Assembly: GCA_031431235.1 (NCBI GenBank)
Contig: JANPDA010000157.1
Coordinates: 1-10,496 of the forward strand
Direction of reading: 5' to 3'
DNA: 10,496 bases
From: JANNSW01 sp031431235
GTDB lineage: Bacteria; Pseudomonadota; Alphaproteobacteria; Rhizobiales; Hyphomicrobiaceae
The translations under genes and the position numbers were made by a program. The notes below the pieces were generated by a model. The model made no database searches and was not told the DNA's origin. It saw only the letters and a list, made by a program, of their open reading frames with translations. Of this stretch, positions 1-5,715 are shown one piece after another. Every line of letters starts with the position of its first letter. The stretch's first letter is position 1.

Positions 1-88
1 ATATATATATATACGCGCCGCCGGCGAGTGCCGCTGCAATGACCATCCAGCCGGCAATGATGGCCCGGCAGCCAACACGAGTGAGCAT
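1..88 (-). CDS. Possible N-terminus of a membrane-anchored protein, cut by the window edge
   Basis: The minus strand has an ATG at 88-86 followed by 29 open codons running off the window. The predicted peptide begins MLTRVGCRAIIAGW and continues as a hydrophobic, Ala/Gly/Ile-rich stretch (about residues 9-29), as expected of a signal anchor or signal peptide. The (AT)6 run at 1-12 is read as alternating Tyr and Ile codons. It lies downstream of rpmJ on the same strand. No clear Shine-Dalgarno sequence precedes the ATG, and a 7-bp inverted repeat lies just upstream of it. Only the hydrophobic character supports a gene. No function can be assigned. Confidence 0.3.
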   Translation of the reverse strand, partial: MLTRVGCRAIIAGWMVIAAALAGGAYIYI

Positions 89-99
89 GCGCCGATGCT

Positions 100-120
100 A
101 CCGCGGGGAATGGCCGCGGT
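100..120. repeat. Perfect 7-bp inverted repeat between rpmJ and the left-edge frame
   Basis: ACCGCGG at 100-106 and CCGCGGT at 114-120 are perfect reverse complements around a 7-nt loop. On the minus strand the T-run lies before the hairpin rather than after it, so it is not a textbook intrinsic terminator for rpmJ. It could still form a stem in the rpmJ 3' leader or in the 5' leader of the possible gene at 88-1. Its role is unknown. Confidence 0.4.
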
Positions 121-149
121 CAAAAACATTTCAAGTCGACGCATCAGCT

Positions 150-275
150 TCAGCCCTGACGGGCCTTGTAGCGCTTCTGCGTCTTGTTGATCACATAGAC
201 GCGGCCGCGGCGGCGCACGAGACGATTGTCGCGATGGCGCTTGGCGAGGGATTTCAGCGAGTTGCGGACTTTCAT
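150..275 (-). CDS. rpmJ: 50S ribosomal protein L36
   Basis: This small gene encodes 41 residues beginning MKVRNSLKSLAKRHRDN, then a run of Arg residues (about 20-25), VYVINKTQKR and KARQG at the C-terminus. It is the alphaproteobacterial form of bacterial ribosomal protein L36, a small basic protein of the large subunit. This form lacks the CxxC-Cx4H zinc-ribbon cysteines of the zinc-binding L36 paralogue. Length and composition fit the family. The ATG at 275-273 is preceded by an AAGG-like ribosome binding sequence. The gene stands alone rather than in a ribosomal operon, which is usual for this L36 type, and lies 90 bp downstream of tRNA-Val on the same strand. The longer plus-strand frames across it are shadows. 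Confidence 0.96.
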   Translation of the reverse strand: MKVRNSLKSLAKRHRDNRLVRRRGRVYVINKTQKRYKARQG

Positions 276-365
276 GGGCCTTGACCGTATCGTTCGACGG
301 GCGGCCGGTCGACGGCCCACGTCAGTTGCTGCATTCGATATTCTACCGCGTCCAAAGTCGAGGAA

Positions 366-440
<75 letters not shown>

Positions 441-808
441 ATTCCCAACGATGCCGAACCCGAGATCTCCTGGAGTCGGCCACCGACAGCAGCATCGCGA
501 GATGCGCCCGTCCGCGTGACCGGGCGAATGACTAACCGATCGCACCGTGCCTGTCCAGCACCAGTGGGTTCCTCTTGGCCAGCACGGGTCGGTCTGCCGC
601 GAATAGAGAGTGCAACAGGCCGGTCGTTCCGTGCATTTGCGTCCACCTTGTGTTGGCTGCTCGGCGCCGCGATACCGCCGACTTGGGTGAAGGTAAAGTC
701 CACGTCGGAACGATGGAGCCGTACTCAGATCGCTATGGTCTTGTGGCATGCATGTCGAATCAGTCATTGTGGCCACATCATGGATGCAAGCGGATTCGGG
801 AGGGCAAA
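441..808. other. Gene-poor spacer between tRNA-Val and the KilA-N gene
   Basis: No frame in these 368 bases looks coding on either strand: the open frames have unnatural composition and no family resemblance. The side next to 440 should hold the tRNA-Val promoter on the minus strand, but I cannot point to clear -35/-10 boxes. A 6-bp perfect hairpin, CGCCCG (505-510) with CGGGCG (521-526), is present. From about 700 onwards base composition drifts towards that of the KilA-N gene. The promoter of that gene should lie here, and its ribosome binding site GGGAGGG is at 798-804. Confidence 0.5.
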
Positions 809-1657
809 ATGGCACAGTCAGCATTGGAGCTGCGGGGACAGCGTGTGACTGAAGATGAGTATGGAAACGTCTGCTTGAACGATCTATGGACGCTGGCGGG
901 GTCTCCGGAGAACCTGCGACCGGCCAGTTGGCATCGTCAAAAGCGCACAGAAGCTCTCGAGGCTGCGCTCGTCGATCGAATTGTGTTTCTGAAACATAGT
1001 TCCTCTGAAAGGGACGCGAATTCAACATTTTACGTCCGTGGACGGGGAGCGAAAGCCAGAACCTTCGCGCATCCCGTCCTTGCGCTAGACTACGCGGAAT
1101 GCCTAAACCCTGCCCTCGGTGTCGAGGTAAAAGAAGTTTTTCTCCGTTACCGGTCAAATGACATAAGCCTAGCAAACGACATCCTCGATCACATCGCTGA
1201 GCAGGTGAAGGAAGACGAGTTGCGCATTCAGATGCGCGAGGAAATCAACACCAGGAACCGGGAACTTGCATCCCACGGCAAACGCGCAGGATGCAAAGGC
1301 TGGCAGTACGCTGAACTGCACAACTCAGGTTATCGTGGCCTCTACAATGGCCTGGATGCTGATGGGATCCATACTCTCAGGAATCTCACAAAAAATCAGA
1401 GCATCCTCGATCACATGACAGCTGCCGAAGCGAGTGCCAACGCTTTCCGAATTACACAAGCAAAATTGCGCATGGATAAGGAGAAGCCGAAGACACCCAG
1501 GGCTGCATTCTCCATTGCACACGAAGCAGGGGTCAGGACGCGGCAAGCTATGAAAGAGATAGGTGGAGTTATGCCGGAGGACATGCCATTAGCAGATAGC
1601 ATAAAATCAGCACAAAAACGACTGGAAAAGAATAAACCTCTAATAAAACGCAAATAA
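809..1657 (+). CDS. KilA-N domain protein with a DinD-like C-terminal region
   Basis: The product is 282 residues. Residues 14-118 resemble the KilA-N DNA-binding domain found in phage and plasmid proteins: a CLNDLW segment near 22-27, a WHRQKR segment at 41-46, then YVRGRGAKARTFAHPVLALDYAE near 75-97. Residues about 165-270 resemble the C-terminus of DinD, the DNA-damage-inducible protein: AELHNSGYRGLYNGL, then HMTAAEASANAFRITQAKLR, and later IGGVMPEDMP with a Lys-rich tail. I chose the ATG at 809 because GGGAGGG lies just upstream and the domain starts after it; the frame is open back to 575 but that part does not look like protein. Codon use is visibly AT-richer than in neighbouring genes, which suggests transfer. 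Known family members occur in prophages and islands and may act in DNA binding or damage response; the exact role here is unknown. Confidence 0.85.
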   Translation: MAQSALELRGQRVTEDEYGNVCLNDLWTLAGSPENLRPASWHRQKRTEALEAALVDRIVFLKHSSSERDANSTFYVRGRGAKARTFAHPVLALDYAECLNPALGVEVKEVFLRYRSNDISLANDILDHIAEQVKEDELRIQMREEINTRNRELASHGKRAGCKGWQYAELHNSGYRGLYNGLDADGIHTLRNLTKNQSILDHMTAAEASANAFRITQAKLRMDKEKPKTPRAAFSIAHEAGVRTRQAMKEIGGVMPEDMPLADSIKSAQKRLEKNKPLIKRK

Positions 1658-1745
1658 TTCGGTCATTAATTCCATTTTATGCACTCGCGAAGCTGTATTG
1701 TACCATGTGTGCCTTAGGCTGCAGCCAGATCATTTCCAGTCTGTC

Positions 1746-1979
1746 CTACATTTCACGCCCGTGCCGCACCAACACCGCATACATCCGCGCGGCCGTCGCG
1801 CGATCCCCCGCCTCCAATGCCAGCACATAGGCTTGCGTGCGCACGAAGCAGGCGGCATCGATCTGGCCGGCGGATTCCAACAAGTCGCCCGCCTCGCTGT
1901 AACAGGCGACCAGCGCGGCGCGATCGCCTCGCGCGTGCGCGGCGAGCAGCAGCGCCTCGAGCTCGGCAAGCTCACGCAT
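1746..1979 (-). CDS. Small conserved-looking protein coupled to the Rieske oxygenase gene
   Basis: This 77-residue product begins MRELAELEALLLAAHARGDR and is almost entirely Ala/Leu/Arg-rich predicted helix, ending VRHGREM. The helices (roughly 2-19, 21-35, 38-56 and 58-73) resemble a short TPR-like or helical-hairpin protein, but I do not recognise a family. Its ATG overlaps the stop of the Rieske gene by 8 nt (ATGCGTGA), so translation is probably coupled. This pairing suggests an accessory role for the oxygenase, which is inference only. No cysteine motif for a ferredoxin is present, so it is not the electron-transfer partner. Confidence 0.65.
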   Translation of the reverse strand: MRELAELEALLLAAHARGDRAALVACYSEAGDLLESAGQIDAACFVRTQAYVLALEAGDRATAARMYAVLVRHGREM

Positions 1980-3123
1980 CGGCGAAATGGCTCGCGACCC
2001 AGTGGTGGAAGGCGTGCGTGCAGGGGTCCATCACGGGCGAGAACTTGCCGCCGTCGAAGGCGGGGGCCCACCGCCCTCGCTGCATGCCCTCGACCACGCC
2101 GATGTCCTCGATGAAAATCGATTTCCACATCGCGGCGTTCTTCTCGCGCATTGCGGCGAAGCCCGCGCCGGTCATCTCCTCGCTCGCATAATAGATCTCG
2201 ACCCGCTCGATGGTACGGTCGTGGGCGACGGGCTCGATCAAAATCGCGTAGCAATGGTCGTTCTGGAAGCCGAACAGGACGTTGGGGAAGAACGTCGGGT
2301 ACTCGGCGCCCTTGTCCCACTTCGGCGAGAGGCCGGGGAAGCGCGAGAAACGCTCGCCGTTGGGGCCGAAGCCCGGCGTGTAGGCGAGCGTGCCCTGGCC
2401 AGCGAAGGTCTCTTCCACCACGTTGTAGTGGTCCTCGAGGCGCGAATAGCTGTTGAGGCCGGGATGCACCCAGGGCAGGTGATAGCTCTCGAGGTAGTTC
2501 TCGGCCGCGAGCTTCCAGTTGGTCTTCACTTCAAGCGAGAACGAGCTGTCCGGCCCGCCATGGAAGAGCTTCGCATCGGCGAAGGCTTCCGCACGCGCGA
2601 TGAGATCGGCGGCATAGACGCGGAACTCCGGCGCGTCGCCCGAGATGTTGACGAACACGATATCCATGAAGACTGCCGAGCGCACCTCGAACAGGCCGAG
2701 CGCGGAGCGGTCGATGTCGGGATGGGTGTTGTGACCGGCGCCGCCGACGTGGGGGGTTGCGCGCAGCGCACCGTCGAGCTCGTAGCACCAGGCGTGATAG
2801 GGGCAACGAATGACGCCCTTCAGCCTGATCGGCTCGTCGACGAGGATCATGCCGCGATGCCGGCAGACGTTCTGGAACACGCGCAAGGTGCCGTCGCGGC
2901 CGCGCACCAGCAGCAGCGGGATGCCGAGAAAGCTGACGGGCTTGGCGTCGCCCGGCTCCGGCACGTCCTTGCCGAACCCGATCGCCGGCCAGCCCTTGGC
3001 GAACAGGCGCTTCTTCTCCTCCTCGTGGAGGGCAGGATCGGTATAGAAGGCGTTCGGCAGGCCGCGCGCCGAATTGACGGGCTCGAGCACCCGGGCGAGC
3101 GTGGCGAAGTTCTCGGGTTTCAT
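1972..3123 (-). CDS. Rieske-type aromatic ring-hydroxylating oxygenase, alpha subunit
   Basis: The product has 383 residues. The N-terminal Rieske domain carries the [2Fe-2S] ligands C87-x-H89 and C107-xx-H110 (in NVCRHRG and IRCPYHAWC). The C-terminal catalytic domain carries the mononuclear iron site: ENYLESYHLPWVH gives H215 and H220, and D340 lies in FIEDIGVVEGMQRG. This is the standard architecture of oxygenases acting on aromatic rings or quaternary amines (choline/betaine/carnitine type). The substrate cannot be read from the sequence. The ATG at 3123 is preceded by GGAG at a rather long spacing; the frame stays open upstream to 3534, but only by running antisense to the LysR gene. No reductase or ferredoxin gene lies nearby, so electron transfer must be encoded elsewhere. 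A LysR gene lies 119 bp upstream on the same strand. Confidence 0.9.
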   Translation of the reverse strand: MKPENFATLARVLEPVNSARGLPNAFYTDPALHEEEKKRLFAKGWPAIGFGKDVPEPGDAKPVSFLGIPLLLVRGRDGTLRVFQNVCRHRGMILVDEPIRLKGVIRCPYHAWCYELDGALRATPHVGGAGHNTHPDIDRSALGLFEVRSAVFMDIVFVNISGDAPEFRVYAADLIARAEAFADAKLFHGGPDSSFSLEVKTNWKLAAENYLESYHLPWVHPGLNSYSRLEDHYNVVEETFAGQGTLAYTPGFGPNGERFSRFPGLSPKWDKGAEYPTFFPNVLFGFQNDHCYAILIEPVAHDRTIERVEIYYASEEMTGAGFAAMREKNAAMWKSIFIEDIGVVEGMQRGRWAPAFDGGKFSPVMDPCTHAFHHWVASHFADA

Positions 3124-3203
3124 CGGCTGCGATTCTCCAGTGGAGAGGGATCGGTCAGCGAGCCGTAGCCAATGCGCCGACGCCGCGCAACGCTCCAAAT
3201 CCT

Positions 3204-3228
3204 CAAGGGTTGCTTGCATAGAGGTCAA
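3204..3228 (-). promoter_or_regulatory. Possible promoter/operator region of the Rieske gene
   Basis: In the 119-bp gap between the LysR and Rieske genes the minus strand has TTGACC (3228-3223), a possible -35 box. About 6 bp beyond it is an interrupted palindrome, CAAG-N5-CTTG (3204-3216), which has the symmetry expected of a LysR-type binding site. A convincing -10 box is not visible and the palindrome does not have the exact T-N11-A form. It is offered as a candidate operator only. Confidence 0.25.
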
Positions 3229-3242
3229 GCCCGCGCTGCTGT

Positions 3243-4148
3243 CTACACTTCCTCCTGCGCCAGCCCAACGAGCCATGCCTTCAGCGCTTCCGCGGCCGCC
3301 CCGAGCGGGCGGTCGGCGCTCCAGCTGGCGTGATAGGCGAGCGGGGAGGCAAGCTCGGTCGTCGTCATCCGGACGAGCCGGCCGGCCTCGATCAGCGGCG
3401 CAACCAGCCGGTGCCAGCCGAGCACGACGCCCTGGTCGTCCTCGGCAGCCTGCAGCGCGATGATGTAGTTGTTGAACCGCCTGAGATTGAGCTTGCGCGG
3501 CATGTAGCCTGCAAGATCGAGCCATTCCCCCCAATCGATCCAGTCGCGGTTGCCGCTGTCGTTGGCGATCAGCGGCAGACCAGCGAGCACGTCGAGACCG
3601 ACCTTGCCGAGCCCTGCAGCGAACCGGGGCCCCGCAACCGGATACAGCCGGTCACTGAACAGTCTGATACCCACCTCGTCGGGTTGCGGTCCGAACCCAT
3701 AGCCGAGCCGCAGATCGGCACGCCCGAGGCGCGGATCGTGTGGATCGTCCGAGATCAGGTGGTTGATGGTGATCGCCTGATGCTCGCGCCAAAAGGCGCC
3801 GAGCCGCGGCATCAGCCAGAGCGCGGCGAACGCCGTCGTGGTTGCGACCGTCACACTCTCGGGTTTGCCGCTCTGGCGGAGACCCGTCAGCGTGCGGGCC
3901 ATTTCCTGGAAGCTCCGCGAGAGCACGGCCGCCAGCTCGTTGCCGGCATCCGTCAGGCCGAGCCCGCGCGGCTTGCGCTCGAACAGGCTCTGGCCGATCT
4001 CTTCCTCGAGGGCCTTCACCTGGCGGCTGACGGCGCCAGGCGTAACGTTCAATTCCTCCGCCGCGAGCGTAAAGCTCGAGTGCCGCGCCGCCGCCTCGAA
4101 AGCGGCGAGGCTAGTGAGCGAAGGCAAATCATAGCAGCGGCGGGCCAT
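3243..4148 (-). CDS. LysR-family transcriptional regulator (GcvA-like)
   Basis: The product is 301 residues, a normal LysR length. The N-terminal winged helix-turn-helix is clear: LTSLAAFEAAARHSSFTLAA (11-30), then ELNVTPGAVSRQVKALEEEI (32-51), then FERKPRGLGLTDAG (56-69). The rest is a periplasmic-binding-like effector domain with the GcvA-type motif VATTTAFAALWLMPRL after residue 100. The regulator lies on the same strand as, and upstream of, the Rieske oxygenase gene, so it is a plausible controller of that gene, though divergent placement is more usual. The ATG at 4148 follows a 43-bp gap from an orphan priA 3' end, which suggests that priA once ended directly upstream of this gene. Confidence 0.9.
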   Translation of the reverse strand: MARRCYDLPSLTSLAAFEAAARHSSFTLAAEELNVTPGAVSRQVKALEEEIGQSLFERKPRGLGLTDAGNELAAVLSRSFQEMARTLTGLRQSGKPESVTVATTTAFAALWLMPRLGAFWREHQAITINHLISDDPHDPRLGRADLRLGYGFGPQPDEVGIRLFSDRLYPVAGPRFAAGLGKVGLDVLAGLPLIANDSGNRDWIDWGEWLDLAGYMPRKLNLRRFNNYIIALQAAEDDQGVVLGWHRLVAPLIEAGRLVRMTTTELASPLAYHASWSADRPLGAAAEALKAWLVGLAQEEV

Positions 4149-4191
4149 GGTGGCATTCCTCGCAGTTCCAAAACGCGATCACCACAGAAGG

Positions 4192-4365
4192 CTACAGAAA
4201 ATCATACGGGTCGACGTCGACCTGCACGCGCAGGTCGCCCTTGGGCTGTGGCAAGGCGTCGAGCCAGGCCTTCAGATAGGTCTGGAGATCGACCTCCTTG
4301 GGGGCCTTCACCAGCAGGCGGAAGCGGTGGCGGCCGCGAATGACGGCCAAGGGCGCTTCCGCCGG
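4192..4365 (-). pseudogene. priA: Orphan copy of the priA 3' end
   Basis: This 174-bp segment encodes the last 57 residues of PriA (APLAVIRGRHRFRLLVKAPK and onwards, ending QVDVDPYDFL) plus a TAG stop. It aligns without gaps to 5716-5889, the end of the intact priA, in the same orientation. By eye about 14 bases differ; only two change an amino acid (Asp/Asn near the end and Thr/Ala in the LQTYL segment), and the stop is TAG instead of TGA. Similarity ends abruptly at 4365/5889. The fragment lacks all helicase motifs, so it has no independent function. A frame continues into it from the palindromic element, but this looks accidental. Confidence 0.9.
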
Positions 4366-4372
4366 GACACCA

Positions 4373-4435
4373 GGGACAGTATACCTATTTCTCTGTTTAC
4401 GAGCGCAGATGGGAAAGCAATAGGTATACTTACCC
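4373..4435. repeat. 63-bp palindromic repeat, copy 1 (REP-like)
   Basis: The 17-bp arm GGGACAGTATACCTATT (4373-4389) is mirrored by AATAGGTATACTTACCC (4419-4435) with two mismatches around a 29-bp centre containing TTTACGAGCG and TGGGAAAG. A second copy with the same arms, centre length and orientation lies at 5536-5598. Size and symmetry resemble REP elements mobilised by RAYT (IS200-like tyrosine) transposases; no RAYT gene is in the window. It begins 7 bp from the breakpoint of the orphan priA fragment. Confidence 0.8.
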
Positions 4436-4807
4436 TGTATTTTTCGTTGCGTCACGCGGCTCGGAACGGGTCTGCAGCGGACCTTGGCGGTGAAAGCGAG
4501 AACTTGAAATAGCGCGCGAGGAACTCGATGGTGGATCTGCCGCCGTGAGCGCCGGACCATTCGGCATAGAGGCCGCCGACGGGGACGTGTCGGCTTCGAG
4601 GAAACGGACGAGAGCGTCGACAGCGCCGGGCGATAGACAGCCGCCCACGTAGTCCTCGGCCAAGGCGGTCGACAGGACCGTCAGTCGATCACCGAGCCGG
4701 GCCTTGAACGGAAAACTGCTGCCCATGAGGCGATGCAGGCATGACAGCAATGCTGGCTGACCATCTCCAGTCCGATGGCCGTCCCTGATGTGTGCGTCGT
4801 CGTTCAT
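4430..4807 (-). CDS. Unrecognised protein, third gene of the toxin-antitoxin operon, probably frameshifted
   Basis: The start codon overlaps the brnA-like stop as ATGA (4804-4807), so the gene belongs to the toxin-antitoxin operon. As it stands it encodes 125 residues. The first ~74, including LLSCLHRLMGSSFPFKARLG and a segment ending ALVRFLEAD, look like genuine protein. After about 4590 the frame turns into Ser/Arg/Pro-rich junk and stops inside the palindromic repeat. At that point another minus-strand frame becomes natural: VPVGGLYAEWSGAHGG, then STIEFLARYFKFSL, ending at a TGA at 4454-4452. Removing two bases at GACAC (about 4585-4591) would join the two into a ~118-residue protein. I do not recognise the family. 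It is either a recent pseudogene, a sequencing error or a frameshifted gene. Confidence 0.5.
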   Translation of the reverse strand: MNDDAHIRDGHRTGDGQPALLSCLHRLMGSSFPFKARLGDRLTVLSTALAEDYVGGCLSPGAVDALVRFLEADTSPSAASMPNGPALTAADPPSSSSRAISSSRFHRQGPLQTRSEPRDATKNTG

Positions 4808-5187
4808 TCGGCAGCCTGGGCGGATGCGGTGGACTCAAGCGTTTTTGCGACGCCGTCCGGGTCGGCGGCGATCACGCGCAGATAGGCCATCGCCATGGCA
4901 TCAGGCTCGCTTTCGTGACGTTCCCAAGCCTTGATGAGGGCTTCATCGATATGAAAGCGGGAAGCAAAGCTCGACCGCCCAAGGTGGAGCTCGAGACGTA
5001 GATGCTTGACGAAGGAGACGCGCTTGGCCCGTGCCAGTTGTGCGTCGGTCCACGGCGGATTTTCCGGATCGGCGAGCGCGGCGGCCTCGATCTCCTCATC
5101 CGTCATGGCGTCGAGAGCAGCCCAGTCGGTCTTCCCCGACGCTTTGCCGTCACCGCCCGCGTTCCCGGAAGTACCTGACTTGCTCAC
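4804..5187 (-). CDS. HTH-type antitoxin partnered with a BrnT-like toxin
   Basis: The product is 127 residues from a GTG start. The N-terminal part (20-45) has the acidic DWAALDAMTDEEIEAAALAD segment typical of antitoxins in BrnTA/HigA-like modules. The C-terminal half (about 59-118) is a helix-turn-helix of the Xre/HigA type: VKHLRLELHLGRSSFASRFH, then DEALIKAWERHESEPDAMAM, then AYLRVIAADPDGVAKTLE. Canonical BrnA antitoxins have a ribbon-helix-helix DNA-binding domain instead, so the pairing is worth noting. The GTG start is chosen because upstream sequence in this frame is antisense-like, and because the 38-bp overlap with the toxin end is typical of such operons. It should neutralise the toxin and repress the operon promoter. 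Confidence 0.8.
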   Translation of the reverse strand: MSKSGTSGNAGGDGKASGKTDWAALDAMTDEEIEAAALADPENPPWTDAQLARAKRVSFVKHLRLELHLGRSSFASRFHIDEALIKAWERHESEPDAMAMAYLRVIAADPDGVAKTLESTASAQAAE

Positions 5188-5437
5188 GTTTCTCTGCCTT
5201 TCTGGCGGATATGATGCGAATGCGGTCGCCGCGCTCAGTATAGCACACCGCGAGGACGCGACCATTGACCAGGCCGAGGCGCAAGATCCGCTCCTCGCCG
5301 TAGTCCTCGCGATCGTCGATCTCATCAATGGCGTGCAGGTCCCCGAAGATCGGCCGGACGTCCATGAAATCGATACCGCGGTCGGCAAGGTTGATGCGGG
5401 CCTTGTCGTCGTCCCACTCGAATTCGTCATCCTGCAT
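5150..5437 (-). CDS. brnT: BrnT-family ribonuclease toxin
   Basis: The product is 95 residues, the usual BrnT (DUF497/COG2929) size. Family landmarks are FEWDDDKARINLADRGIDF at the N-terminus (6-24), a central EERILRLGLVNGRVLAVCYT (48-67), and RIRIISARKAEKREQVRYF near the C-terminus (72-90). BrnT toxins have a RelE-like fold and inhibit translation by cutting RNA; they are bound by the antitoxin encoded next to them. Here the toxin gene comes first in the operon and overlaps the antitoxin start by 38 bp, the usual order for this family. In many relatives the residue before the Gly of the first motif is His; here it is Arg (R20), which could affect activity. GGGAC about 8 nt before the ATG may serve as ribosome binding site. 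Confidence 0.9.
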   Translation of the reverse strand: MQDDEFEWDDDKARINLADRGIDFMDVRPIFGDLHAIDEIDDREDYGEERILRLGLVNGRVLAVCYTERGDRIRIISARKAEKREQVRYFRERGR

Positions 5438-5535
5438 ATGGGCGTCCCGACATCAGTTCCAGCTCCGCTGCTGCCGGCACGATCGTCCGATTCCAGGCGC
5501 GATGGCCAGGCCGGCATTACATGCTGCGAAAATCA

Positions 5536-5598
5536 GAGACAGTATACCTATTTCCCTATTTACGAGCGGAGGTGGGAAAGGAATAGGTATACTGTCCC
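5536..5598. repeat. 63-bp palindromic repeat, copy 2 (REP-like)
   Basis: GAGACAGTATACCTATT (5536-5552) pairs with AATAGGTATACTGTCCC (5582-5598), 16 of 17 positions, around a 29-bp centre containing TTTACGAGCG and TGGGAAAG. It has the same orientation and spacing as the copy at 4373-4435. It lies about 100 bp upstream of brnT, so the operon promoter may lie within or beside it. Confidence 0.8.
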
Positions 5599-5632
5599 TG
5601 TATCTCGCTGTCCCTGTATCTCCCAGCTGGGA
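5592..5632. repeat. 16-bp tandem repeat followed by a 12-bp palindrome
   Basis: CTGTCCCTGTATCTCG (5592-5607) is followed at once by CTGTCCCTGTATCTCC (5608-5623); the second copy runs into the perfect palindrome TCCCAGCTGGGA (5621-5632). The first copy overlaps the right arm of the 63-bp element, so the tandem repeat looks like a partial duplication of that arm, for example by slippage or staggered insertion. Confidence 0.75.
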
Positions 5633-5640
5633 ATGAGGGC

Positions 5641-5670
5641 GGTGTCGGGCACCGAAGTGTGCCTGACACC
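5641..5670. repeat. REP-like hairpin downstream of priA, possible terminator
   Basis: GGTGTCGGGCAC (5641-5652) and GTGCCTGACACC (5659-5670) form a 12-bp stem with one G-T pair and a 6-nt loop. It lies 46 bp beyond the priA stop and between priA and brnT, both on the minus strand. It has no T-tract on either side, so intrinsic termination is uncertain; the sequence resembles known REP-type hairpins. It could reduce read-through from priA into the toxin operon. Confidence 0.65.
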
Positions 5671-5715
5671 CGAGCGATCGCCTCACTTCTCGCCCTTTGT
5701 GCCGGAAGCTCCGCG

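Noticed and set aside
575..808. Upstream extension of the KilA-N frame by 78 codons
   Set aside because: The residues are Arg/Cys/His-rich without family resemblance, and a good ribosome binding site precedes the ATG at 809.
1987..3168. 393-codon plus-strand frame opposite the Rieske gene
   Set aside because: It is antisense to a gene with clear iron-ligand motifs; the Val/Glu/Ala/Arg-rich product is typical of a GC-rich shadow.
3124..3534. Upstream extension of the Rieske frame
   Set aside because: The extra codons overlap the LysR gene in another frame on the same strand and look non-coding.
3330..4343. 337-codon plus-strand frame opposite the LysR gene
   Set aside because: It is the antisense shadow of a clear LysR regulator.
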